The notes below the pieces were generated by a model. The model did no database searches. It was given only the letters and a program-made list of their open reading frames with translations, and had not been told where the DNA came from. Shown here piece by piece: positions 10,640 through 21,987 of a stretch of 64,000 nt of DNA (within the stretch, counting starts at the first letter, position 1; the number at the start of each line of letters is the position of its first letter). Both the position numbers and the translations under genes were made by a program. This stretch comes from Glandiceps talaboti (lineage: Eukaryota; Hemichordata; Enteropneusta; Spengelidae): the NCBI RefSeq assembly GCF_964340395.1, contig NC_135565.1, positions 3,071,142-3,135,141 of the forward strand. The letters are read 5' to 3'.

Positions 10640-13600
10640 GATGTGAAAAAATATGCAACCTGTGTGAAAAAGAATATACATGTAACGATGGAAAAACAAT
10701 AGGCCACCTGTGCGAAACGGTCACAGTGGCAAAGGTAAAACGAGATGAAAAAATAGGCTACTGTTGTGAAATGTACACAGTGGCAAGAGTAAATTGATAT
10801 GAAAAATGAAAGGAGCAAAGTGGAGAAATAAAATGAGAGGACACGTTGAAAACAGACAGTGGTTATATAAAAAGACATTAAAAAACAGTCCACTGTGCGA
10901 AACTGGCATATTAGTGTGGACGCAAAATGAAACAGGCCACAGTGCGAAACAAGAAAAGTGGCAAGTGAGAGAGGACACATTGAAAACAGACAGTGGTTAT
11001 ATAAAAAGACATTAAAAAAGAGTCCGCAGTGCGAAACTGGCACATTAGTGTGGACATAAAATGAAACAGGCCACAGTGCGAAACAAGAAAAGTGGCAAGT
11101 GAGAGAGTACACATTGAAAATAGACAGTGGTTAAATAAAAAGACATTAAAAAAGAGTCCACAGTGTGAAACTGGCACATTAGTGTGGACATAAAATGAAA
11201 GAGGCCAAAGTGCGAAAAAAGAAAAGTGGCAAGTGAGAGGACACGTTGAAAACAGACAGTGGTTATATAAAAAGACATTAAAAAACAGTCCACAGTGCGA
11301 AACTGGCACATTAGTGTGGACATAAAATGAAACAGGCCAAAGTGCGAAAAAAGAAAAGTGGCAAGTGAGAGGACACGTTGAAAACAGACAGTGGTTATAT
11401 AAAAAGACATTAAAAAACAGTCCACAGTGCGAAACTGGCACATTAGTGTGGACATTAAATGAAACAGGCCAAAGTGCGAAAAAAGAAAAGTGGCAAGTGA
11501 GAGGACACGTTGAAAACAGACAGTGGTTATATAAAAAGACATTAAAAAGAGTCCACAGTGCGAAACTGGCACATTAGTGTGGACATTAAATGAAACAGGC
11601 CAAAGTGCGAAAAAAGAAAAGTGGCAAGTGAGAGGACACGTTGAAAACAGACGGTGGTTATATAAAAAGACATTAAAAAACAGTCCACAGTGCGAAACTG
11701 GCACATTAGTGTGGACATAAAATGAAACAGGCCAAAGACAAAGTGCGAAAAAAGAAAGGTGGCAAGTGAGAGGACACGTTGAAAACAGACAGTGGTTATA
11801 TAAAAAGACATTAAAAAACAGTCCACAGTGCGAAACTGGCACATTAGTGTGGACATAAAATGAAACGGCCAAAGTACGAAACAAGAAAAGTGGCAAGTGA
11901 GAGGACACGTTGAAAACAGACAGTGGTTATATAAAAAGACATTAAAAAACAGTCCACAGTGCGAAACTGGCACATTAGTGTGGACATAAAATGAAATAGG
12001 CCAAAGACAAAGAAAAAAGAAAAGTGGCAAGTGAGAGGACACGTTGAAAACAGACAGTGGTTATATAAAAAGACATTAAAAAACAGTCCACAGTGCGAAA
12101 CTGGCACATTAGTGTGGACATAAAATGAAACAGGCCAAAGTGCGAAAAAAGAAAAGTGGCAAGTGAGAGGACACGTTGAAAACAGACAGTGGTTATATAA
12201 AAAGACATTAAAAAACAGTCCACAGTGCGAAACTGGCACATTAGTGTGGACATTAAATGAAACAGGCCAAAGTGCGAAAAAAGAAAAGTGGCAAGTGAGA
12301 GGACACGTTGAAAACAGACAGTGGTTATATAAAAAGACATTAAAAAGAGTCCACAGTGTGAAACTGGCACATTAGTGTGGACATAAAATGAAACAGGCCA
12401 CAGTGCGAAAAAAGAAAAGTGGCAAGTGAGAGAGTACACATTGAAAATAGACAGTGGTTAAATAAAAAGACATTAAAAACAGTCCACAGTGCGAAACTGG
12501 CACATTAGTGTGGACATTAAATGAAACAGGCCAAAGTGCGAAAAAAGAAAAGTGGCAAGTGAGAGGACACGTTGAAAACAGACAGTGGTTATATAAAAAG
12601 ACATTAAAAAACAGTCCACAGTGCGAGACTGGCACATTAGTGTGGACATAAAATGAAACAGGCCAAAGACAAAGTGCGAAAAAAGAAAGGTGGCAAGTGA
12701 GAGGACACGTTGAAAACAGACAGTGGTTATATAAAAAGACATTAAAAAACAGTCCACAGTGCGAAACTGGCACATTAGTGTGGACATAAAATGAAACAGG
12801 CCAAAGTACGAAAAAAGAAAAGTGGCAAGTGAGAGGACACGTTGAAAACAGACAGTGGTTATATAAAAAGACATTAAAAAACAGTCCACAGTGCGAAACT
12901 GGCACATTAGTGTGGACATAAAATGAAACAGGCCAAAGACAAAGAAAAAAGAAAAGTGGCAAGTGAGAGGACACGTTGAAAACAGACAGTGGTTATATAA
13001 AAAGACATTAAAAAACAGTCCACAGTGCGAAACTGGCACATTAGTGTGGACATAAAATGAAACAGGCCAAAGTGCGAAAAAAGAAAAGTGGCAAGTGAGA
13101 GGACACGTTGAAAACAGACAGTGGTTATATAAAAAGACATTAAAAAACAGTCCACAGTGCGAAACTGGCACATTAGTGTGGACATAAAATGAAACAGGCC
13201 AAAGACAAAGTGCGAAAAAAGAAAGGTGGCAAGTGAGAGGACACGTTGAAAACAGACAGTGGTTATATAAAAAGACATTAAAAAACAGTCCACAGTGCGA
13301 AACTGGCACATTAGTGTGGACATAAAATGAAACAGGCCAAAGTACGAAACAAGAAAAGTGGCAAGTGAGAGGACACGTTGAAAACAGACAGTGGTTATAT
13401 AAAAAGACATTAAAAAACAGTCCACAGTGCGAAACTGGCACATTAGTGTGGACATAAAATGAAACAGGCCAAAGACAAAGTGCGAAAAAAGAAAGGTGGC
13501 AAGTGAGAGGACACGTTGAAAACAGACAGTGGTTATATAAAAAGACATTAAAAAACAGTCCACAGTGCGAAACTGGCACATTAGTGTGGACATAAAATGA

Positions 13601-15235
13601 AACAGGCCAAAGTACGAAACAAGAAAAGTGGCAAGTGAGAGGACACGTTGAAAACAGACAGTGGTTAAATAAAAAGACATTAAAAAGATTCCACAGTGCG
13701 AAACTGGCACATTAGTGTGGACATAAAATGAAACAGGCCAAAGTGCGAAACAAGAAAAGTGGCAACTGAGATGACAAGTTGAAAACAGACAATGGCGATA
13801 TAAAAAACATTAAAAAACAGTCCACAGTGTGAAACTGGCACATTAATGTGGACAGAAAATGAAACAGGCCACGGTGCGAAACAAGAAAAGTGGCAAATGA
13901 GAGCACACATTGAAAATAGACAGTGGTTATATAAAAAGGCATTAAAAACTGTCCACAGTGCGAAACTGGCACATTAGTGTGGACAGAAAATGAAACGGGC
14001 CACAGTGCAAAACAAGAAAAATGGCAATTGAGAGGACACATTGAAAACAGACTGGTTATATAAAAAGACATTAAAAAACAGTCCACAGTGCGAAACTGGC
14101 ACATTAGTGTGGACATAAAATGAAACAGGCCACAGTGCGAAAAAAGAAAAGTGGCAATTGAGAGGACACGTTGAAAACAGACAGTGGTTATATAAAAAGA
14201 CATTAAAAAACAGTCCACAGTGTGAAACTGGCACATTAGTGTGGACATAAAATGAAACAGACCAAAGTGCGAAAAAAGAAAAGTGGCAAGTGAGAGGACA
14301 CGTTGAAAACAGACAATGGCGATATAAAAAGACATTAAAAAACAGTCTACAGTGTGAAACTGGCACATTATTGTGGACATAAAATGAAACAAGCCACAGT
14401 GCGAAAAAAGAAAAATGGCAATTGAGAGGACACGTTGAAAACAGACAGTGGTTATATAAAAAGACATTAAAAAACAGTCCACAGTGTGAAACTGGCACAT
14501 TAGTGTGGACATAAAATGAAACAGGCCACAGTGTGACACAAGAAAAGTGGCAAGTGAGAGAGTACACATTGAAAACAAAGACAATGGCAATGTAAAAGGA
14601 CATTAACAAACAGATCACAGTGCGAAACTGGTATATTAGTGTGGACACAAAATAAAACTGGTCACAGTGCGAATCAAGAAAAGTGGCAAGTGAGAGGACA
14701 TGTTGAAAACAGACAATGGCGATATAAAAGGACATTATAAAACAGTTCACGGTGCGAAACTGGCACATTAGTGTGGACACAAAATATAGCGGACCTCCGC
14801 GCGAAACAAGAAAAGTGGCAAGTGAGAGGACACGTTGAAAACAGACAATAGTGATATAAAAGGACATTACAAAACAATCTACAGTGCGAAACTGGCACAT
14901 TAGTGTGGACACAAAATGAAATGGACCACTGTGCGAAACAAGAAAAGTGGCAAGTGAGAGGACACGTTGAAAACAAAGACAATGTCGATATAAAAGGACA
15001 ATAAAAATCAAGTCTACAGTGCGAAACTGGCATATTAGTGTGGACACAAAATAAAACAGGCCACAGTACGTGCGAAACAAGAAAAGTGACAAGTGAGAGG
15101 ACACGTTGAAAACAGACAATGCTGATATAAAATGACATTAAAAACAGCCTACAGTGCAAAACTGGTACACTAGCGTGGACACAAAATGAAACAGGTCACA
15201 GTGCGAAACACAGAATGTGGCGATATAAAACGACA
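10640..15235. repeat. 132-bp tandem array, about 35 units
   Basis: The unit contains CCACAGTGCGAAACTGGCAC, TTAGTGTGGACATAAAATGA, AAGTGGCAAGTGAGAGGACA and CAGTGGTTATATAAAAAGAC. CCACAGTGCGAAAC-like words occur twice per unit, so the unit itself looks like an old dimer. At the left edge (10700-10800) a roughly 54-bp version of that sub-repeat is visible. Units in the centre (about 11200-13700) are nearly identical, while both edges are strongly diverged. A 6-bp ACAAAG-type insertion marks some units and recurs about 933 bp apart (11732/12664 and 12001/12935), a higher-order period of about seven units. Since 132 = 3 x 44, reverse-strand frames of up to 368 codons stay open. They are by-products. 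Confidence 0.95.
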
Positions 15236-16034
15236 TGTAAATAAAGAGGACACTGATATGCAACGGACATAGTGTCAACCTTACAAACAGGCTAATAGGC
15301 GACAAAGGACAAGAACACTGGACAAAGGAGGAGTGACATAAACGACACAATAAATGATGTGTGAGCAAAAGAAATACATATAGAAGATTCACAGCAACCT
15401 GTATAAAAGAAAGTGAAGTAGTGATAAATAGGACATATTATAAAATGTGTGAAAAGAAAAATATCAAGGTGATTGAAAGGACAAGAAGAACCAGCCCACT
15501 GGGTTACAACCTGTTTGAACTAAAGTTAAAATGAAGAGTTGTAACATGGAAGTGTAACTCATGTTACCCCTAGATGTATGTTATGAGGATATCCCCTAGA
15601 TGACAACAAAGGATACCACTACTCTGCTAACGGTAGTAATATGTGATAACTAAGTACATCACATATACCAGACTACTGTCATAACTGCAGAAGACATCTC
15701 TCGGAATTGAAGTTCACCAAGTCAGTTATCATACACTGGCTAGAAGAGGAATACTGGACTGAAGATTGGACATCCACCAAATCGTGATAATCAGATGGTC
15801 ATTGGTCAAGCAGTGAGTACACACTTTGGTCAATGGCTGCATCAGCGTATGTAACCTGCAGATTACCACGCGTGCACAATTGCGTATAGTTTGCAAACTG
15901 ATCAAACACGTGGTGTTACTTGGTTGCAAACTGCTAAAACCTTATTGGTTCACAGAAATCTTGAATGATTTTTCTATCTGTTCTACATGTAAATATGTCT
16001 TGCTATAGTGGTCAGTTATAAACTGCAAGCCATT
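15236..16034. other. Unassigned DNA upstream of the exon cluster
   Basis: About 800 bp without a supported feature. It directly precedes the first exon candidate at 16035 and could hold its promoter, but I see no TATA box or other decisive motif placed convincingly. Confidence 0.5.
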
Positions 16035-16334
16035 ATGCAAGCTATTTTCGATGAACAGATGCAGCGCAGCGAATCTGGTTTTCTACTGTCTTATAAAGAA
16101 GGTAAGTCTTGTTTGAGTAAAGCAATGGCTTTACTTGTTAATACCCGTATAAATCTCCTTTTCTCTTTTTCTCTACACAGATAACAATGAAGAAGGACTA
16201 CCGCTGAAAGATTTCAAGAAAAAGAATATCAAAGGCAAGTACCCATATAATTTGGTTCATTTTTAATGTTTTTTCCTCGTTTTTTTCAGATCACTGGAAA
16301 AGCTGATGAAGTTATTAGAAGATGAAGCATATAA
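16035..16334 (+). CDS. Candidate 5' exons of a repeated-exon gene
   Basis: Three short exon-like segments join without a stop. 16035-16101 starts with ATG (MQAIFDEQMQRSESG...) and ends at a perfect GTAAGT donor. 16181-16238 follows a pyrimidine-rich CTCTACACAG acceptor and reads NNEEGLPLKDFKKKNIK. 16290-16334 follows TTTTTTCAG and reads SLEKLMKLLEDEAY. Phases 1, 2 and 2 are compatible. The second exon can instead end at a GC donor (AAAG/GCAAGT, 16235), which would change the frame. The last exon (phase 2) joins in frame with the terminal exon at 20231-20300, giving 79 residues in all. The product is highly charged and unrecognised. Later units in the cluster are relatives of these exons. Without transcript evidence this remains a model. 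Confidence 0.3.
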
Positions 16335-16549
16335 GTACGTTTCAAATCTTTGAGTCCTTTCAAATTTTATGTTTTTGTCAGTCATGACAAAAATGTTTTC
16401 TCAGTACATGTTTTATTGAGGCTTGTGTAGAGGGAAAATGATGGTTGAGAGACCCAAAATCTTTTTTATATTTATATATCTAAATAACCCGTTGTTAGAT
16501 CACCATATACATTTAAATAAACCATAGAATGCAGTATTTGTCTTCTCTC

Positions 16550-19130
16550 TTGTCAGGTAACACAATTGAGTCATCATTGATGAAGAAGGATGCTGCTTAA
16601 GAAACTTTATTAAAAGAAAAAAATATGAGAGGTATGTATCTATATATTATTTCTATTCAGTTTATTTGATAATGTGTTTACCCTATTTTTCAATCCCACC
16701 CAGGAATGATGAAGAATGCTAGCGAAGAATGTTATTACAAGAAGAGGACAAGTAAGTTTCTTATTTTGCAATCTTGATGTTCTGATACAATCAATCATTA
16801 GTCTCTCAAAGGGGGACTATTCCAATGGGCTCCACGCCTGCATCTGCTGTCTGTGTGTAGTACACCATTTCTCAGGCGGCAATATTTGTAGTTAAAAATA
16901 AACACTGCATAACTCAAAAACTGCAATACCCATGACACTTCATTCAAGTGTCTACCCCCATATTATCAGATTCAAGCTATGTTTGGAGACCTTGACCTTC
17001 AGGGCCAATTATCAAAAGCCAGCCAATTCCTACCTATCACACACATTGTAGTGTTTACACATTGCCAATTTCTTTTAAATCATGTTTACAAGTAATGTGA
17101 AGTAAAAAGAATTAGACATTTTCTTTGGTGCTTATGTAATTTCTATTGAATGGCAGCCATATTTGTAGCCAAGTTCTTTTAAATAATGACTCCATTCTGT
17201 CACAAAGAAGTAAAGTACAAATGTATTTGGGGGGGGGGGGGTCTTCTCTGAAGACTTGTTCAGTTCATAAAACAAGCAGTTTGTGCTTGTATTCCAGATC
17301 ATGCTCATACCCCAGGAACTTGTATCACCAGAATTAATGAAAGAAGCTCAAGAAAAAAGTTATCAGAAGATAAAGGAGATAGTAAGTTTCAAGTCTTACA
17401 GTCTCTTCAAAATGTATGATTTTCTAAGTCATGAAGAAATTTTTTCTTACTTGAAGGTGTTATCAAAGATTGTGTAGAGGGAAAGTGGTGGTTAAGAGAG
17501 CCAAAATGTTTTCTTTATAGATCTGAAAACACAATTGTTGGATCACCATAGATATAAATAATCCATGTAAATCTGTATTTCACTTCTACTCAGGTAACAC
17601 AATTGACTCAACATTGAAGAAAACACTACTGAAGAAAGTCTAAAGGAAAAGAATATCAAAAGTAAATAACTATATATTTCTGTACAAGTTATTTGTTTCT
17701 TTATTTTTAGATAATACCCACATCACTTTACTTCGGAAAAGGTGTGAACGAACGATTTGTTTTAGGGCATTTGTGTGCTTAGAGGGTTTGGTCAAATGGT
17801 TTTTAAATAAACATCAAAACATGGCGCTTGGCGTCTGTAGGAGGATGCCAGGTGTGGATAGCAGGGTGCCACGCCCTGCTAAAACTCTAGGTGGAGAACA
17901 CTGTACCACTACTTCTATCTATATATATAGGCCTATTGACCACGTTTCCTTAGATTTACTCATTTATTGTTTCTGACATGGGATTGATATAAAATTATGA
18001 GAGCAAGTGTGTATATATGAGAGGTATGTATATATATATTATTTCTTTTCAGTTTATTTGATAATGTCTTTGCCTTATTTTTTAGATCACACCCAGGAAC
18101 GATGAAGAAAGCTAGTGAAGAATGTTATTAAAAGAAGAGGACAAGTTAGTTCCTTATTTTGCAATCTTGATATTCTAATCACTCCTAAAATGAATCATTA
18201 GTCTCTAAAAGGGGGACTATTAGAATGGGATCCACCCACCGTTTTTGTCCATGCCTGCATGCATCTGTCTGTGCGTAATACATCAATTCTCAGACATGCC
18301 GTATCCAATTTCTTTCAAAACTGGCACAAAGGTGACATGTCAACTGGGACATGCACAAAGTTGACCAAAGAGGTCGGTTATTGAAATGCAGCCATTTCCT
18401 GCATAAGTATCTATTTCTTGCCAGTAAATTCTTGTTATGTTCAGTCACATAGAATTCAAATTGAAGTGTTGCTAGCCTTTTTTTAGTTTGAACAGACAAG
18501 CAGAACAGTTTGCAACTGGTGACCACTAGTTCTACTTTAGTAAATGCACTCTCCTAATTCAATTAAATTTGGTACATACTTCAAACATAACTAATTGTAT
18601 AGCTGTTAATGTTGCATTCAAACAATTATTGTGTGTAGGAACAAAAATCTAAAGACTTTGCCCTTATGGAAGGCATTCAGTTTAAATGTGCTTGGTATTC
18701 TGTTCAATTCAGTTCATAGTAATGTTTTCTTTGTTTACAGATCTTACCCATGAAGAACTAATGTGACCAGAATTGAAGAGGATTATGCTATAGAAGAAAG
18801 TCATCAAACAAGAAGAAGAAGACATAAGTAAGTGTCAAATATTGTAATCTCTTCAAAGTTTGTTTTAATAACCCCGACCCCTTGATCTTGATGCTGATGT
18901 TCAAAGTGAAAAAGGCAAAATTATTCAAAGTGTGGATGTACACCTCTGACATCCAATGGCCATCCAGCTATAGTAATGTTTTATTTGTTTCCAGGTAACA
19001 TCCATGAAAAATATGACAGAAAGATATCAAACAAGAAGCCGACATAGGTAAGTTTCCAATTTTGCAATCTCATCAAAGTTTGTCTTCATAACCCAGACCC
19101 TTGATCTTTATCACAATGTCTAAAGTCAAA
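16550..19130 (+). pseudogene. Tandemly duplicated exon-intron units, many broken
   Basis: Exon-like units with flanking intron sequence are repeated. 16620-16860 resembles 18010-18250, including the same exon (AATGTTATTA...AGAAGAGGACAA), the same intron and the same downstream hairpin. The intron after 16334 resembles the introns after 17381 and 19475. 18800-18900 resembles 19040-19130. Translated in the frame of exon 16181-16238, the units at 16556, 16704, 17595 and 18085 keep an (N/D)xEE...K(E/K)K motif but contain in-frame stops or shifts. One copy has a weakened donor (GTTAGT for GTAAGT at 18150). I read these as decaying duplicate exons, or exons used in another frame. Confidence 0.45.
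16799..16819. repeat. Hairpin TAGTCTC/GGGACTA of a dispersed element
   Basis: TAGTCTCTCAAAGGGGGACTA forms a 7-bp stem and is followed by a CTGTCTGTGTGT tract. It is a reduced version of the hairpin-plus-tetranucleotide end of the elements at 1781 and 3873. A second copy lies at 18199-18219 inside the duplicated unit, and a weaker relative near 25927. Confidence 0.45.
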
Positions 19131-20300
19131 TTGCCCAAATTATAAGAGGGGGTGGGGGGTGGGGGGGGGGGGTTACACCTTTGAGATTCATGGACGACTT
19201 TCAACCAAATCTAGCACAAATGTTGTATACTGTAGTCCACATATGCATGTAATTATGTTTGATGACTTTTACAATACGAGTTGGATGGCAGTCATATTTA
19301 TTGTTGAAGTCAGAATATTGACCTGATAGAGGGAAAGTTACGTTTTTGACCAAGACTTGTTAATAATGTGTTTCCTTGATTTTAGACCATGCCAATGCTG
19401 CCAAGAAAATGTATTACCACAATTTATGACTTCAAAGCTGTCGAAAAAAGCTTTTATCAGAGAAAGAAGAGAAAAGCAAGTATTTTATTGAGCAGTTTGG
19501 TAATAATCTTCTTATTTTATGTACTTGTCAGTCATAAGGAAATTGTTTTCTTGATAGATGTTTTATTGAGGTTTGTGTTGAGGGAAAATCTCGGTTAAGA
19601 GTCCTGCAATACTTTCTATATTTATCTGAATTCACCATTGTTGGATCAGCATACGTGTAAATAAACAAATACCTGTGTTCATCATTCTACATCTGATGAT
19701 TTTTAGTACCATTTCAGTTGATTATGTAGTTGATATAAAAGTCTGGAAGGTAATTTACTCAGAATTACAGATGGAAGTTCCTGTCATGGGATCATATAAA
19801 AAGATGAGAACAGGTGTTTTTGAGTTGTATTTCAGTTCTGTTCAGTTCATAAAATGTTTCTCCTGGTATTTCAGATTGTACTTGTACGTCAGGATTTTGT
19901 ATTACTGGAATTGAAGAAGAAATCTGAAGAAAACAGGATGAAGTAAGTTTGACAACTTGCTATCAGTTGAATTGTTGTCTATATTCCACTTGAAAATAAC
20001 CCAAAGGTTACTGCCTGTACTGAATAGAGTAGCCAGCTGTTGGTTTAAGACACTGGCTATGGACCAGATAAGAGCTTGCAAAGAAGTGTGTTAATCTTTA
20101 AAGTTTTATTGATGGAAGGAATGTCCATTCATTTACATCTTTGTATTTATTATTTGTAATTTGGAATAATATTTGCATGAGCTTTACTGTGAATTAATAT
20201 TGAATTATGTCAATGATTTTTCGATTGCAGGAATCAACAAACTCTCATGAGCACTTCGAATGGGCTGCACTTAAAGAACTGTACCAAAGATTGTACATAG
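17298..20300 (+). CDS. Candidate repeated-exon gene, 3' exons to stop codon
   Basis: Four segments form one open frame of 103 codons plus stop: 17298-17381 (84 nt, phase 0-0), 19386-19475 (90 nt, 0-0, GC donor GCAAGT), 19875-19942 (68 nt, 0-2, GTAAGT donor) and 20231-20300 (ends TAG). Each follows a CAG or TAG acceptor. The first and third are related in protein sequence: IMLIPQELVSPELMKEAQE against IVLVRQDFVLLELKKKSEE. The first and second share KEAQEKSYQK / KAVEKSFYQR. An alternative exon, 18995-19047 (0-2), also fits the phases. Conservative replacement in one shared frame is the evidence for past coding. The product is Lys/Glu-rich and unrecognised, with no signal peptide or membrane segment. 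Its start is unknown; ATG 17301 is possible, or the exons at 16035-16334 lie upstream. Confidence 0.35.
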
Positions 20301-20424
20301 GTCCACTTATCATAGACATCTGATTCATCACCATGAAAACATATCAACATGCATGCCAGCCTGGAGGGGAGCCATAGGCATGTACCATGCTAGATATTAT
20401 CAAAGACAGTAACCTATGACTTTA

Positions 20425-20920
20425 TGACTGAATCAGTCACAAACCAACTTCAGCGCACACAAAACACAGCTGCAAGAATCATCACCCGGTCAAAGAAATA
20501 TGAACACATAACTCATCAAACTCCATTGGTTACCAGTTCGTTCTAGAATCGACTACAAGATCTTACTCCTGACTTACAAAGCAATTCATGGTCTTACACC
20601 GGAGTACATTTCCGACTTTATACAAGTATACATACCAGCTCGCACCCTACGCTCAAAGGACAAAAACCTTCTTACGACAACAAGTTACAAGCAAATCAAC
20701 TATGGTGGACGTTCTTTCGCTTATGCAGTGCTCCAAAGCTTTGGAATTCACTGCCAACTGACATTAAACTTGCACCAACGATTGATTGTTTCAAAAGAAA
20801 ACTGAAGACACATTTGTTTTGTAAAGCCTATGGTGTGGATTAACCATCCAGCGCCCCTGAACAGAACATCACCTAGATTTTGGCGCTCTACAAATTATTT
20901 TGATTGATTGATTGATTGAT
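20425..20920 (+). mobile_element. 3' end of a CR1/L2-type LINE, frameshifted
   Basis: Translated in pieces, this encodes the extreme C-terminal part of a non-LTR retrotransposon reverse transcriptase protein. The order is LQRTQNTAARIITR, then (after a frameshift) LHWLPVRSRIDYKILLLTYK, IHGLTPEYISD, and (after a second shift near 20731) PKLWNSLPTDIK, FKRKLKTHLF. A TAA stop at 20841-20843 is followed by a short 3' UTR and a terminal (TGAT)5 tract at 20901-20920. Such C-terminal blocks and short tandem 3' tails are typical of CR1/L2-clade LINEs. The 5' part is missing, so this is a dead, 5'-truncated insertion. It lies 125 bp downstream of the candidate gene's stop. Confidence 0.88.
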
Positions 20921-21987
20921 ATGACTTTGACCATCATATTCAAGGTCAGCTAGCAATTTACTCCATACTGTTAATAGTTTGTACATACAAATTTAAGTAT
21001 ATTGTAAACATACCTTTCAGATGAGCTTTCTGTGTAAAACTGACCTTTGCCCTTGACTGTCAGGATATTATGAACTTAATTACCATCAACTTGTACGAAC
21101 AGATTTTGGACACTGATTAACATTAAATTCCTGCATTTAATTTTGGGCTATTGTCCTTGAACATAATAGAACACAACTAGTTTGTTTGTTTTTATCACAA
21201 GGCCAGTTGGTTTGTTAAGTTAGGTAATGGTAATACTTTGGTGTAATTATAAATTTATGTTCACTGCGAAATGATCAGATATATTTAATCCTCTTTCTCC
21301 CAATTAGTAGTTGGTTGTATACAAACAAATATCCTACAGCCACTGGGAGAATGAGGATTAAAGTCATCTGAAAATTGAAATTTTTGATTGAATGGTTATA
21401 AGAACTTTAGAACCAGCTGATTAGTATACAGTTGGGTGAGGAACTATTTACGTCAGAAAATTGTGAAATTTAAGTAACATGATACAAATCTTCATTGTAC
21501 TTCAAATGATAGACTTTGTTGCTTAATTTGTGCAAGCTTTGATCACTCCTTTAACCTTCTTTATGTAACCTTAACCTGAACTATAACCTTTAACCTATAA
21601 CCTTACCCTAACACTAACACTAACACTAACACTAACACTAACACTAACACTAATATTAATCCCAATTAATATATAATAAAAGTAACTCTATCTTTTGGTG
21701 GTCATTAAGTTTGCGCAAAGAAACCAGGCAACTTGTCTAGTATTTGTACAATGATAATTGTGGGATTTACTGAACAACACTTTATGGGGAGTCACACAGG
21801 TTATATGTTTGTTTATCCTTCATATAATTGTGGGTTTTTTCACATGGGTTGGTTGTTCATATTTGGTTGCTTAAACTTTACTATACCCTTTGTATTACCA
21901 CTGCCATTCTTCATACAAAGTATTTGTAAAGTATGTCCATCCCAAATGAAAAGTATCTCTCTCCCCTATATGAAAATGCTTTTCATA
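20921..21987. other. Unassigned DNA with a short (CTAACA)n tract
   Basis: About 1 kb without a supported gene. A perfect (CTAACA)n run of about eight units lies at 21607-21652. The open frame at 21733-21990 is short and hydrophobic and lacks support. Confidence 0.6.

Noticed and set aside
10561-15392. Long reverse-strand frames (up to 381 codons) of Phe/Cys/His-rich repeats
   Set aside because: They follow the 132-bp repeat (44 codons) in two or three alternative frames, have no start or splice logic, and break at every non-multiple-of-three unit variant.
21607-21652. Interstitial telomere (CTAACA)n
   Set aside because: The hexamer is TGTTAG, not TTAGGG, and the run is only about eight units long, so it is an ordinary microsatellite.
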